64,000 nt of DNA from Lachnospiraceae bacterium. GTDB taxonomy: Bacteria > Bacillota > Clostridia > Lachnospirales > Lachnospiraceae. Made by a program: the position numbers and the translations under genes. The stretch covers positions 79,659 to 143,658 of the forward strand of contig JAFQCK010000146.1 in the NCBI GenBank assembly GCA_017416465.1, given 5' to 3'. The notes beneath the pieces were generated by a model that searched no databases, was not told where the DNA came from, and saw nothing but the letters and a program-made list of their open reading frames with translations. Shown piece by piece: positions 17,881-26,316 of the stretch; the stretch's first letter is position 1; every line of letters begins with the position of its first letter.

Positions 17881-18669
17881 CTATTTTTCTACTCGTCCCT
17901 TACTGAACTGACTTATGTGTTCTTCCAGAACCATTCTCTTACTAACCATATCCTCTGTAAACACTTTATCAATCAGATTAGGGTCCCAGTTTCCTAATTC
18001 AATTACGCTGAAACTTGCCGGATAATTAGATATTGCATTTTTTTGATAGTCCTTAACATATAAAATTGCATATATTTTTGCCCCTGCGTATACACTCTTA
18101 TCAATATTGGCACTCGATAATTTTAAAATTTCTTCCTCATTCACATAAATAAAAATCTTATCATCTATCCTTGCCTTAACTTTCTTACCGGATATTAAAA
18201 CATAATCCTCACCATTCGGAAATGATATTCTTATGTCTATTACACTTCCATCCAAAATCTCAGAATGTAATTCAACATTAGACAACATATGTAACCTTAA
18301 ATCATCCGGTATTCTATCTTCATTAACCAACATATCCATATTAACCAGCACCCCTTTACTTACATTAACCTTTAACTCCTTGCCAATAACACTCTCTTTT
18401 TTTATTGTCTTTACAGATTCTTCTGCATATAAATTAACTTCAACTAAATCCGCTTCGGATATTATATCCCCTTTTTTTAAATCTTTGCCAATAGCGTAAA
18501 ACTTTCTTTCTGAATATATATTTGTTTTTTCACTATTTTTCGCATATTCACTCTCTAACAATTCATATTTTCCATTCAATATAAATAAGCCTATAACAGG
18601 AGGTATAACTCCCACTAAAATCCCTATTAATAATGTAAATATAAATTGCTTCTTTCTATGCCAAATAAT
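17881..18669 (-). CDS. CpaB-like SAF-domain membrane protein, probable AUU start
   Basis: About 262 aa. A single N-terminal membrane helix precedes a SAF-type domain (AIGKDLKKGDIISEADLVEV), the layout of CpaB/RcpC pilus assembly proteins. The first conventional start is a GTG at 18615, which would cut the membrane helix in half. Upstream and in frame, GGAGG (18678-18682) lies exactly 8 bases before an ATT codon (18667-18669), restoring HRKKQ plus a full 23-residue helix. I therefore favour AUU initiation, with GTG as fallback. It is the last gene of the kinase/MinD-like operon. No other pilus genes are present. Confidence 0.75.
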   Translation of the reverse strand: MIWHRKKQFIFTLLIGILVGVIPPVIGLFILNGKYELLESEYAKNSEKTNIYSERKFYAIGKDLKKGDIISEADLVEVNLYAEESVKTIKKESVIGKELKVNVSKGVLVNMDMLVNEDRIPDDLRLHMLSNVELHSEILDGSVIDIRISFPNGEDYVLISGKKVKARIDDKIFIYVNEEEILKLSSANIDKSVYAGAKIYAILYVKDYQKNAISNYPASFSVIELGNWDPNLIDKVFTEDMVSKRMVLEEHISQFSKGRVEK

Positions 18670-18672
18670 AAC

Positions 18673-19290
18673 TTATCCCTCCCCAATTGCTTTTTCTATC
18701 ATATCTAAAATTCTTCTTTCAACCTTAAAAGGTGTTTCAACATAAGGAATCTTATATATCTTTTCTCCTAATTCATTCTCAATCTCCTTAGCTTCAGTAA
18801 CCGAACCGAATGAATACAAAATTCTCCACTTGGAATTTTTATATTTAGAAAAATAATTTTCGTACTCTTCCTTAAAATGAACATTTCTCCATAAAGTTGA
18901 AGAAATTATCAGATATCTAAAATCACAGAGTCCTGCTTCTATTTTATACTTCATATAGCTGTTACCGACATCAATAATTATACAATCATAGTCCTTCAAA
19001 AAGATTTCTTCAAGAATATCCTTAGTTGCAGACGGATAATATGTAACTTTATCCTTGACAAATGCCTTCTCTAGATTAATATCCCCTAATCCTTCACCTA
19101 AATTCATATAATCATTATCTTTATTAAAATCAACTAAAGCAACTTTTTGTCTTAATAAATTAGCCCTATAGTTAGCTAAAAGAATACTAAAATGTGTAGC
19201 TCCAACTCTATGTTCAATTCCTGCCACAAATATCTTGTCGCATTTCTTTAATTTTTGTTTCTTATACATTGCGGTCTTTTTCAAAACCAT
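18673..19290 (-). CDS. MinD/ParA-like protein with degenerate P-loop (CpaE/TadZ-like)
   Basis: 205 aa with a MinD-like fold pattern: IFVAGIEHRVGATHFSILLANY at the place of a deviant Walker A, then VALVDFNKDND and DCIIIDVGNSY. The P-loop Lys and Thr of GKT are replaced (RVGATH), so nucleotide binding is doubtful. The neighbouring kinase fusion has a matching YAGVTHFSIGF, so the two regions are paralogous. TadZ/CpaE-type proteins place pilus machinery; the CpaB-like gene next door fits that, but the role is inferred. Confidence 0.7.
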   Translation of the reverse strand: MVLKKTAMYKKQKLKKCDKIFVAGIEHRVGATHFSILLANYRANLLRQKVALVDFNKDNDYMNLGEGLGDINLEKAFVKDKVTYYPSATKDILEEIFLKDYDCIIIDVGNSYMKYKIEAGLCDFRYLIISSTLWRNVHFKEEYENYFSKYKNSKWRILYSFGSVTEAKEIENELGEKIYKIPYVETPFKVERRILDMIEKAIGEG

Positions 19291-19315
19291 AAATTCACCC
19301 CATATTTCATCAAGA

Positions 19316-20626
19316 TTATCTATTACATCCCTGATTTTTCAAAATAAGATTCAATATTTTCTTATAAAAAATTCTTGAATCATTATTAAGTTTCAACGGA
19401 TTAGCAAAATATGGCATATTAACTGCCTGACGTTCAGTCTTTCTGTCAAATCTTTTAAATCCTGCTTCATCCGAAAAATTCACGACATATATAACATTCA
19501 TTTCACTACTTTGTTCATACATTAATTCACCAAAACTCTTTATATCTGTAATCACCACAATCACAACGCCATCTCTAATATCGTCCCCTCTATACACTCC
19601 ACCATCATAAATATGCATGCCCTCAAACTCACTTATATGCTCATATATAAATCCACCATAATAGGGCCAAATCTCACATTTTTCATAATTAATTACACCT
19701 CTATGTTTAATACTATTTTTATCCAAATATTCTGTAAAACCTCTTCCATTCTCAGTCTCTATATAAACAGACTTTTCTTTTAATTCAGACAAAAATCTTG
19801 TAAAACCAATTGAAAAATGTGTAACCCCCGCATACTCTCTACATCCATACACATAAACCTTAATTCCTTTAGCTGATGTATCATTAACTGCATTATCACT
19901 ATCTTCATATAAAATACATTGAGATAAATACTTTTTTACTATGTCAGGATTAGCAATTCTATTAAAGTTATTACTTTCCATACACCCTGAAACAATAACG
20001 TTAATTAATTCCTTATCTTCTTCGAAAATATTCTTATGATACTGATAAACCATCTGTATAAGTACGCCAATACCATATACATCAGTGGTAATGTCAGGTT
20101 CCATTAGATTAAGATGTTCCGGTGTAACATTGCTAACAGAAGCTCTGGCATCATTATCAAACTTATTACCTAATATTCTACAATTACCAAAATCAATCAA
20201 ATATACTTTTCCTTCTTTTATCAATATATTCTCTGACTTTAAATCATTGTATATTACGGGATTAGATTGCAACGAATGAATACCGGTAATAATATCACAT
20301 ATATCCACTATACATTTGATTAATTCAGCCTTAGTCCTTCGAATATTTGTAATATATTCCATAAAAGTCTCTCCTTGTATATATTCTTCAATAATATACA
20401 AATACTTATCATCTTCTTCTACATCATATATTATCGGAATCCCTTTTATTACAGCATCCCTTAGTATGTTAATCTCGACAAAATAACTGTTAACATTAAT
20501 TGGACTCTTCTCAATTCTTTTAACAACTCTTAGACTATCCAACCCAATATGTCTTACAAGATATACTACCGATGTTCCCCCTCTTGCCAGTTCCCTTATT
20601 AACTCATATCTGTTATCAATAAAAAT
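19316..20626 (-). CDS. Ser/Thr protein kinase fused to a MinD-like domain, probable AUU start
   Basis: About 436 aa. Residues 1-250 are a Hanks-type kinase: RYELIRELARGGTSVVYLV (glycine loop), VVKRI (ATP Lys), YNDLKSENILI (catalytic loop, with YND instead of HRD), LIDFG, TPEHLNL and DVYGIGVL. The C-terminus is a MinD-like region with YGCREYAGVTHFSIGF. The first conventional start, TTG at 20542, would delete the glycine loop. In frame upstream, AAGGAG (20635-20640) sits 8 bases before ATT (20624-20626). AUU initiation is therefore likely. It opens a three-gene operon. Confidence 0.8.
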   Translation of the reverse strand: MFIDNRYELIRELARGGTSVVYLVRHIGLDSLRVVKRIEKSPINVNSYFVEINILRDAVIKGIPIIYDVEEDDKYLYIIEEYIQGETFMEYITNIRRTKAELIKCIVDICDIITGIHSLQSNPVIYNDLKSENILIKEGKVYLIDFGNCRILGNKFDNDARASVSNVTPEHLNLMEPDITTDVYGIGVLIQMVYQYHKNIFEEDKELINVIVSGCMESNNFNRIANPDIVKKYLSQCILYEDSDNAVNDTSAKGIKVYVYGCREYAGVTHFSIGFTRFLSELKEKSVYIETENGRGFTEYLDKNSIKHRGVINYEKCEIWPYYGGFIYEHISEFEGMHIYDGGVYRGDDIRDGVVIVVITDIKSFGELMYEQSSEMNVIYVVNFSDEAGFKRFDRKTERQAVNMPYFANPLKLNNDSRIFYKKILNLILKNQGCNR

Positions 20627-20706
20627 TTTTCTCTCTCCTTTCCATGTATCCGAGTAATGTAACGAACGATTAATTTCTAATCACCTTTTAATATGTCGTG
20701 TTTTGT

Positions 20707-20735
20707 ATTATATATCATCTCTTTTTAAATTGCAA
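20707..20735 (-). promoter_or_regulatory. Promoter of the kinase/MinD-like/CpaB-like operon
   Basis: On the minus strand TTGCAA (20730-20735), 17 bases, then TATAAT (20707-20712). The resulting leader ends near the AUU start proposed at 20626. Confidence 0.78.
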
Positions 20736-20769
20736 CATCTATTTTTGATTTTTTTGAAATATTTTTTCT

Positions 20770-20798
20770 TTGCATAATTAAGTCAGTTACGATATACT
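20770..20798 (+). promoter_or_regulatory. mecA promoter
   Basis: TTGCAT (20770-20775), a 17-base spacer and TATACT (20793-20798), about 30 bases before the ribosome binding site of mecA. It is back to back with the kinase operon promoter. Confidence 0.7.
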
Positions 20799-20833
20799 AT
20801 TAGACATATACTTTATATGGAGGTATAAAATTT

Positions 20834-21607
20834 ATGAAAATAGAACAAATAAATACTAATCAGATTAAATGCATATTAAATAAAAATGATTTATCCGCAA
20901 GAAACTTAGAAATAGATAGTCTTATTTATGGTACAGAACCTCTAAATTCTCTGTTCAACGAATTGATTAAATACGCAAAAGATAAATTTAATTTTATTAC
21001 CGATAACACCCCAATAGAAATTGAAGCTATACCTATGCCTGATGCATCTTTATTTATTACTATAACAAAAAATGATGAGCCCGATGAACTTGATACACGT
21101 TTTTCGAAATTTTCTCCTACTCCTGAAGATGTGGAAAATGCAATCAAAGATACTTTTTCTTTAAAACAGGAAAAAATTAACAAAGCCAACGAAATTTTGA
21201 GTCTTTTATCGTCGTTTAAAGATGCATTACTGAATCAGGCTATGCATGACAGTTCAGTTGGTCCACAATTTAAGAATCCTTCAACTAATAAAAAAACTAC
21301 ACCACAGCCAATCAATAGCGATATAAATTTGGTCTTTGCATTTGAAAATATGGACAAACTTATTTCTCTTTCAAAAATTCTTGTGACCAAATACATTGGT
21401 GAAAGCTCTATTTTCAAAAATAATGAAGAATATTATTTATTAATAAATAACAACCCACATTCACCCGAAGAATTTAATCAGATATGTAATATAATCTGTG
21501 AATATGGGCGATACACCAATTTCAAAAAAAATCCTAAAGCATATTTGAATGAACATTATGAATTAATTTTATCCGAAGATGCATTGCAACAATTATCAAC
21601 TATTTAA
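20834..21607 (+). CDS. mecA: Adaptor protein MecA
   Basis: 257 aa, close to the usual length of MecA, the adaptor that delivers substrates to ClpC-ClpP. The N-terminal domain reads MKIEQINTNQIKCILNKNDL with the typical IYGTEPLNSLFNELI, and the C-terminal domain has LVFAFENMDKLISLSKIL, as in family members. TGGAGG lies 11 bases before the ATG. It is monocistronic, with its own promoter and terminator. In Bacillus MecA targets ComK; the targets here are unknown. Confidence 0.92.
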   Translation: MKIEQINTNQIKCILNKNDLSARNLEIDSLIYGTEPLNSLFNELIKYAKDKFNFITDNTPIEIEAIPMPDASLFITITKNDEPDELDTRFSKFSPTPEDVENAIKDTFSLKQEKINKANEILSLLSSFKDALLNQAMHDSSVGPQFKNPSTNKKTTPQPINSDINLVFAFENMDKLISLSKILVTKYIGESSIFKNNEEYYLLINNNPHSPEEFNQICNIICEYGRYTNFKKNPKAYLNEHYELILSEDALQQLSTI

Positions 21608-21659
21608 AAAAAGCTGTAAACCAAAGATATTCTTATACCTTTGATTTACAGCTTTTTTT
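21606..21659 (+). terminator. mecA terminator
   Basis: An almost perfect 20-bp inverted repeat, AAAAAAAGCTGTAAACCAAAG against CTTTGATTTACAGCTTTTTTT, begins inside the mecA stop codon and ends in a T-run. Its A-run on the other side could make it work in both directions, ending the DUF1858 gene too. Confidence 0.88.
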
Positions 21660-21685
21660 ATTGTTCACTTTTTTAATATATCTTA

Positions 21686-21895
21686 TTACTGTTCACTTTT
21701 TTCAAGATAATCATTAATTTGTCCAATTAATTCATCTACATCAAGGCCATGAACCATTGCTGCTTCTTCAAGACTTTCGCCCTGTGCAGATGGACAACCT
21801 ATACAATGCATTCCCGCACCCAAAAGAATAGGTATTATTCCGCCATCTATTTTAATAATATCACTAATAATCATTTCTTTAGTCACTTTTGCCAT
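21686..21895 (-). CDS. DUF1858 domain protein with a CxxC motif
   Basis: 69 aa. The pattern MIISDIIKIDGGIIPILLGAGMHCIGCPS followed by SLEEAAMVHGLDVDELI is that of small DUF1858 (hybrid-cluster-associated disulfide oxidoreductase-like) proteins. The HCIGCP pair may bind a metal or form a redox disulfide. It stands alone between mecA and the CotH-like gene with GGAGGTAA just before the start. The biochemical role is not known. Confidence 0.85.
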   Translation of the reverse strand: MAKVTKEMIISDIIKIDGGIIPILLGAGMHCIGCPSAQGESLEEAAMVHGLDVDELIGQINDYLEKSEQ

Positions 21896-21973
21896 CTTTA
21901 TTACCTCCTAGACTAGAATTTCTACTTTCTATTGCTAATGTATTATATAACACCCATAAACTATTTGCAATAT

Positions 21974-23260
21974 CTATGTCCACTCATTCTTTAACCAGTT
22001 ATTTCTATTAATTAACCAGCTTCTTAAAAATTCAACATTTTCTTCATATGTACTCAACGGAATTTTTGAATTAGGTCCATATCTATAACTAACATCCCAA
22101 ATAGTAAAATTATGTTTAAAATCCTCACCATAGATATTTATAATATTATCTATCCTATTAACTCCAAGCTCGTTATCAGTTGTAAGATTCTCAATTAATG
22201 GCTGAATTTCGAAAAATCTATCAATCACTTTTTCTCTAAATTCAGGTATTTGCCAAAGGTACATAAACCATAATTCCTGGCAATAGAAACCGGCATAATT
22301 TTCTTCATGTTTTTCTATATTATTATATTTTTCATAATAATAGTAATCTACATTTCCTGCCGACAAATCATAATCCCATACCGGCCCCGCATATATCTTT
22401 CCTTCTTTTATGTAAAAATATGTTGAACTTGTAGCAAAATCCACATCCTTAAACAATTCATTAAATACATAATAATCAACAAACGAATCAATATCAGCAT
22501 ATTCTTCTACGGCATCAATACCATACGCTATTGAATTTTCAAAATCATTAACAAACTTACTTATATTCTCTATCTCCTTATCCTTCCCCTCTTCTATCGT
22601 AAATATCAGCCCTGTATGCGTTGTAATTTTCATCTTATCTGAATATTCATAATTAGGCTGAAGTTGTAATAAACAATCTCCTTCCGATAAATCTAAATCC
22701 ACTTTATCTTTTCCTTCCGAAACCGGTTGACAAATTAAATATAAACCTTGATCCTCTCCATTATAAAATAATTCTATATATTCGCATTTCGGTGTATAAT
22801 CTAACCCCATATTCCTCGCAAAATCCATAGCAAGCATATTTCTCATTAATGTAGGATCAAATAGATTTGCAATCAAACACCATTTTTTAGAATTACCCAT
22901 TCCTAAAATATTTTTTTTATCAGAAAATTTTATATTGTACGGAATTTTTGTACCGTATGCCGTAGTATGTCCTCTAACTTTAATCTTTCCATTTACAACC
23001 TCTATGTCTGAATACTGTTTACTTTCATCAACTATTTTTATAGAAGCTTCAACATATTCATCTCTATTCGGTATCAGCTTAGTATCAATATAAATCTTCG
23101 GAACAGCTATACCTTCATGATTATAATTTTTTTCTGCTATCGTAAATGGCACTTTCGTACTTTCTTCCATACTTTCACTTGTATTATCTTTTTTATAGTT
23201 TCCACAGGATATCAAAAAAATCATTATAATTGTTAATAACACATATAATTTTTTTCTCAT
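21974..23260 (-). CDS. CotH kinase family lipoprotein
   Basis: About 428 aa. A lipoprotein signal ends in LISCGN, so the mature protein should be anchored outside the membrane by Cys. CotH-family blocks are present: GKIKVRGHTTAYG, IPYNIKFSDKK, WCLIANLFDPTLMRN and GPVWDYDLSAGN, in which the WDYD Asp is the metal-binding residue. CotH proteins are atypical kinases first known from spore coats, but are widespread in non-sporulating anaerobes. ATG at 23260 is chosen because the lipobox then lies at the usual distance; the ATG 24 bases upstream has no ribosome binding site. Confidence 0.88.
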   Translation of the reverse strand: MRKKLYVLLTIIMIFLISCGNYKKDNTSESMEESTKVPFTIAEKNYNHEGIAVPKIYIDTKLIPNRDEYVEASIKIVDESKQYSDIEVVNGKIKVRGHTTAYGTKIPYNIKFSDKKNILGMGNSKKWCLIANLFDPTLMRNMLAMDFARNMGLDYTPKCEYIELFYNGEDQGLYLICQPVSEGKDKVDLDLSEGDCLLQLQPNYEYSDKMKITTHTGLIFTIEEGKDKEIENISKFVNDFENSIAYGIDAVEEYADIDSFVDYYVFNELFKDVDFATSSTYFYIKEGKIYAGPVWDYDLSAGNVDYYYYEKYNNIEKHEENYAGFYCQELWFMYLWQIPEFREKVIDRFFEIQPLIENLTTDNELGVNRIDNIINIYGEDFKHNFTIWDVSYRYGPNSKIPLSTYEENVEFLRSWLINRNNWLKNEWT

Positions 23261-23356
23261 TAAAGGTCTTTCTCCTTTATACATCTTTTGATTTCGTATA
23301 TTATAACAGAAACTTTACAACAAAAAAAGTTAAAATATATGCATTTATTTTAGAAC

Positions 23357-23385
23357 TTGAATAGTTTATACAATTGTATTAAAAT
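23357..23385 (+). promoter_or_regulatory. Ferredoxin gene promoter
   Basis: TTGAAT (23357-23362), 17-base spacer, TAAAAT (23380-23385), about 25 bases before AAGGAGG. Confidence 0.65.
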
Positions 23386-23425
23386 AAGGATAGCAAAAAA
23401 GCAAAATCTAAAGGAGGATTTATTC

Positions 23426-23596
23426 ATGGCACACGTAATTAACGATGGTTGTTTAATGTGTGGTGCTTGTGCAGGTGCTTGTCCTGTTGGCGCTATCTCA
23501 GAAGACACAGACAAATATGTAATTGATGCAGATACATGTATCGACTGTGGAGCTTGTGAAGCAGGTTGTCCTGCAGGAGTTATCTCTGCTGAATAA
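23426..23596 (+). CDS. 2[4Fe-4S] clostridial-type ferredoxin
   Basis: 56 aa. Two CxxCxxCxxxCP clusters are visible: CLMCGACAGACP and CIDCGACEAGCP. This is the small electron carrier of clostridial metabolism. ATG at 23426 follows AAGGAGGATTTATTC. A longer frame upstream lacks a ribosome binding site. It is monocistronic, with a promoter and a strong terminator, as usual for an abundant protein. Confidence 0.96.
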   Translation: MAHVINDGCLMCGACAGACPVGAISEDTDKYVIDADTCIDCGACEAGCPAGVISAE

Positions 23597-23650
23597 TTCA
23601 TATTATTAAACACAAACATATTAATAATCATTTCAGATTATTAGACCGGA

Positions 23651-23689
23651 CTGTCGCACATAAGACTTGTTCTTATATGCGACAGTTTT
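23651..23689 (+). terminator. Ferredoxin gene terminator
   Basis: CTGTCGCA/TGCGACAG (8 bp), one mismatch, then ATAAGA/TCTTAT around a short loop, followed by TTTTA. The T-run overlaps the stop codon of the convergent MerR gene. Confidence 0.82.
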
Positions 23690-24335
23690 ATGTTCCAAAG
23701 CTTTTTATTTTGGCTAATATACCTTTTTTGTCCTTTTGTCGTTCTTTTCCTAAAATCTGATGATTTCTAATAGTTTCATCCAATTTTTTAAATCTTTCTT
23801 CCTCCTGTTTTTCTCTTATATGCATTAAATAGTCCATCTCTTTAATTACATTATCAGAAACAATATCACTTACTTCTTTTCCCAACAATCCGGTATTTTC
23901 TCTCAAGGCATTCGATACAACCTCATTAATAATCGCCTGAAATTGCTCTAATTTGTATTTATTTTCTTGTGTTTTTGACAAATTGTCTGCTTCATATACT
24001 TTTGGAAATTCTATTTTATCGCAGAAATCTTCCTCAGAAACTTCCGTTATTTTCCCAAATAATTCTTCCTTGAGTGTTTCAATATCACCCTCACCTGATT
24101 TCTCCATTTCTATGAGTTCCGGAATCATTATTTTAATTGCTTTTAATTGAAATCCTGCATCTTTTAACTCTTTTATTTTTTTAAATAAATTTATATAGAA
24201 ATCAGTATAATATCTATGTCCCATTTCATTTCTGGGAATATCTATTCCTAATTCATCTTCCCAATATCTAAGAACATGTGACTCTACTTCAACTATTTTT
24301 GCAGCATCAGAAATAATATATCTTTTATCAATCAT
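23688..24335 (-). CDS. MerR family transcriptional regulator
   Basis: 215 aa. The N-terminal MerR DNA-binding domain is clear: ISDAAKIVEVESHVLRYWEDELG with RNEMGHRYYTDFYINLFKKI (helix-turn-helix and wing). The rest is charged and predicted to be coiled coil; no Cys-rich ligand site is visible, so it is not a typical metal sensor. It lies about 110 bases downstream of dnaB behind dnaB's terminator, so it is probably expressed separately. The regulated genes are unknown. Confidence 0.9.
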   Translation of the reverse strand: MIDKRYIISDAAKIVEVESHVLRYWEDELGIDIPRNEMGHRYYTDFYINLFKKIKELKDAGFQLKAIKIMIPELIEMEKSGEGDIETLKEELFGKITEVSEEDFCDKIEFPKVYEADNLSKTQENKYKLEQFQAIINEVVSNALRENTGLLGKEVSDIVSDNVIKEMDYLMHIREKQEEERFKKLDETIRNHQILGKERQKDKKGILAKIKSFGT

Positions 24336-24399
24336 CTATAATCTTCCCCTTTTTGTATTTTCTCCGTTAAAGCAAACAACTTATAATAACAGTTTAAAC

Positions 24400-24443
24400 A
24401 AATCATACCACATTAAAAGTTTCCTCTCAATGTGGTATGATTT
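24400..24443 (-). terminator. dnaB terminator
   Basis: A perfect 15-bp inverted repeat, AAATCATACCACATT (24400-24414) with AATGTGGTATGATTT (24429-24443), starts 4 bases after the dnaB stop codon and could act in both directions. Confidence 0.82.
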
Positions 24444-24447
24444 ATTT

Positions 24448-25785
24448 TTATATTTTTTCCGGTGAGTAATTGGCGAATTTTGTATAATTCGGTAACCAAA
24501 CAAGCTCCACCGTACCAATAGGGCCATTACGTTGCTTAGCGATAATTACTTCCGCTATACCCTTCTTTTCACTTTCTTTATTATAGTAATCATCTCTGTA
24601 TAAAAACATTACTACGTCAGCGTCCTGCTCAATCGCTCCTGACTCTCTAAGGTCAGATAACATCGGACGTTTATCATCTCTTTTCTCCACAGCTCTACTA
24701 AGCTGCGACAATGCGACTACCGGAACATTCAATTCTCTTGCTAATGACTTAAGAGATCTCGAAATTTCAGAAATCTCCTGTTGTCTGGATTCAACCTTTC
24801 CACCTGCCGTCATAAGCTGAAGGTAGTCAATTATTATTATTCCTAAATTATGTTCAAGTTTATATTTTCTGCATTTAGATTTTAACTCACCAATCGAAAT
24901 ACCCGGTGTATCATCTATTATAAGATTAGAATTTCCAATTATATTTGCACTTTCTATCAACCTTTCCCAATCACTATCTTCCAAATCACCTGTTCTGATT
25001 TTTTGCGAGTCCACTTTAGATTCCAATGCAAACAAACGATTTACCAACTGCTCCTTTGACATTTCCAAACTAAATATTGCTACCGTTGTATTCTTTCTAA
25101 ATGCCATATATTGCGCAATATTAAGCTCAAATGCCGTCTTACCCATAGATGGTCTGGCCGCAATAAGTATCAAATCTGAATTCTGAAATCCTGATGTTTT
25201 ATAGTCCAAATCAATAAAACCTGTAGGAATACCAGTAACCGTTCCCTTGGTTTTTGATACTTTTTCTATCTTTTCCATAGCGCTTATTACTACATCTCTG
25301 ATTGGTACATAGTCATCGCTTTCCTTCGCCTGAACAAGATTAAATACTTTTTTTTCAGTCTCTTCTAAAATAACATCCAACTTCTCTTTTCCAAGATAAC
25401 AGGTATTTGTAATCTCTTCAGTAGCTTTAATTATATTCCTTAATTTAGACTTTTCTTTAACAATTCTTGCATAATATTTAACATTAGCTGATGTCGGTAC
25501 GGATGCAAGTAAATCTCTTAAGAATTCAACACTGCTAAGTTCTGCCGGAACATCCATTTGACCCAATTTATTCTGTAATGTAAGCAAGTCTATAGGACTC
25601 CCCTCAGAATATAAATCCGTCATCGCCTTGAATAAAATTCCATATTGATTACCATAAAAATCATCAGCATTTATCATTTCACTAGCTGTTACAACAGCCT
25701 CTTTATCCATAAGCATCGAGCCTATTACGGATTGTTCGGCCTCAACACTATGTGGCAAAGTTCTTCTAATCAACGCTTCGTCCAT
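24448..25785 (-). CDS. dnaB: Replicative DNA helicase DnaB (DnaC in Firmicutes)
   Basis: 445 aa, full length. The N-terminal domain starts near LPHSVEAEQSVIGSMLMD and the RecA-like domain has LIAARPSMGKTAFELNIA (Walker A), LGIIIIDYLQLMTAGG (Walker B) and SQLSRAVEKRDDKRPMLSDLRESG. It unwinds DNA at the replication fork. TGGAGG lies 8 bases before the ATG. It is the last gene of the conserved gdpP-rplI-dnaB cluster. No intein is present. Confidence 0.97.
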   Translation of the reverse strand: MDEALIRRTLPHSVEAEQSVIGSMLMDKEAVVTASEMINADDFYGNQYGILFKAMTDLYSEGSPIDLLTLQNKLGQMDVPAELSSVEFLRDLLASVPTSANVKYYARIVKEKSKLRNIIKATEEITNTCYLGKEKLDVILEETEKKVFNLVQAKESDDYVPIRDVVISAMEKIEKVSKTKGTVTGIPTGFIDLDYKTSGFQNSDLILIAARPSMGKTAFELNIAQYMAFRKNTTVAIFSLEMSKEQLVNRLFALESKVDSQKIRTGDLEDSDWERLIESANIIGNSNLIIDDTPGISIGELKSKCRKYKLEHNLGIIIIDYLQLMTAGGKVESRQQEISEISRSLKSLARELNVPVVALSQLSRAVEKRDDKRPMLSDLRESGAIEQDADVVMFLYRDDYYNKESEKKGIAEVIIAKQRNGPIGTVELVWLPNYTKFANYSPEKI

Positions 25786-25821
25786 ACTTTTCCTCCATTT
25801 CGAAGCGATTTATCGCATTTT

Positions 25822-26268
25822 CTATTCTTCTACAACTTTTACAGCTAACTCTCCAACTACTTCCTGATGAAGTTTAAGTTTCACTATATGTGTTCCAAGT
25901 GATTTAATAGGCTCATCCAAAAGCATTTTCTTTTTATCAAATTCAAGATTTAGCTGTTTCTTAATTGCTTCAGCTATCTCTTTACTTGAAACTGAACCAA
26001 ATACCTTTCCGCCTGCACCTGTCTTAATTTTCACAGTAACACTTTTATCCTTTAAATCTTCTGCTAATTTTTTAGCACTATCAAGTCTTTCTTGCTCTAA
26101 TTTTGCATTATTTGCATTTTTTAACTTCAAATCATTAAGATTTTTAGGAGTTGCCTCTATTCCAAGATTTTTCTTAAGCAAACAATTTCTTGCATATCCG
26201 TCATTTACTTTTACAACCTGACCTTTTTTTCCTACAGATTTTACATCTTCTAACAAAATAACTTCCAT
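25822..26268 (-). CDS. rplI: 50S ribosomal protein L9
   Basis: 148 aa, normal length. The N-terminal signature [30 protein letters not shown] is diagnostic of L9, followed by the long helix and the C-terminal domain with [17 protein letters not shown]. It binds 23S rRNA at the L1 stalk base and helps keep frame. It sits between gdpP and dnaB. Confidence 0.97.
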   Translation of the reverse strand: MEVILLEDVKSVGKKGQVVKVNDGYARNCLLKKNLGIEATPKNLNDLKLKNANNAKLEQERLDSAKKLAEDLKDKSVTVKIKTGAGGKVFGSVSSKEIAEAIKKQLNLEFDKKKMLLDEPIKSLGTHIVKLKLHQEVVGELAVKVVEE

Positions 26269-26316
26269 AATAATTTGTTTTCCTTTCCATAAAATTCTAA
26301 TTTCTAATCAAACTCA

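Noticed and set aside
20926-21189. Minus-strand frame inside mecA
   Set aside because: Shadow of the real gene; residue composition reflects the opposite strand.
23350-23631. Minus-strand frame opposite the ferredoxin gene
   Set aside because: Antisense shadow with repeated Ala/Gln/Pro from reverse-read Cys/Gly codons.
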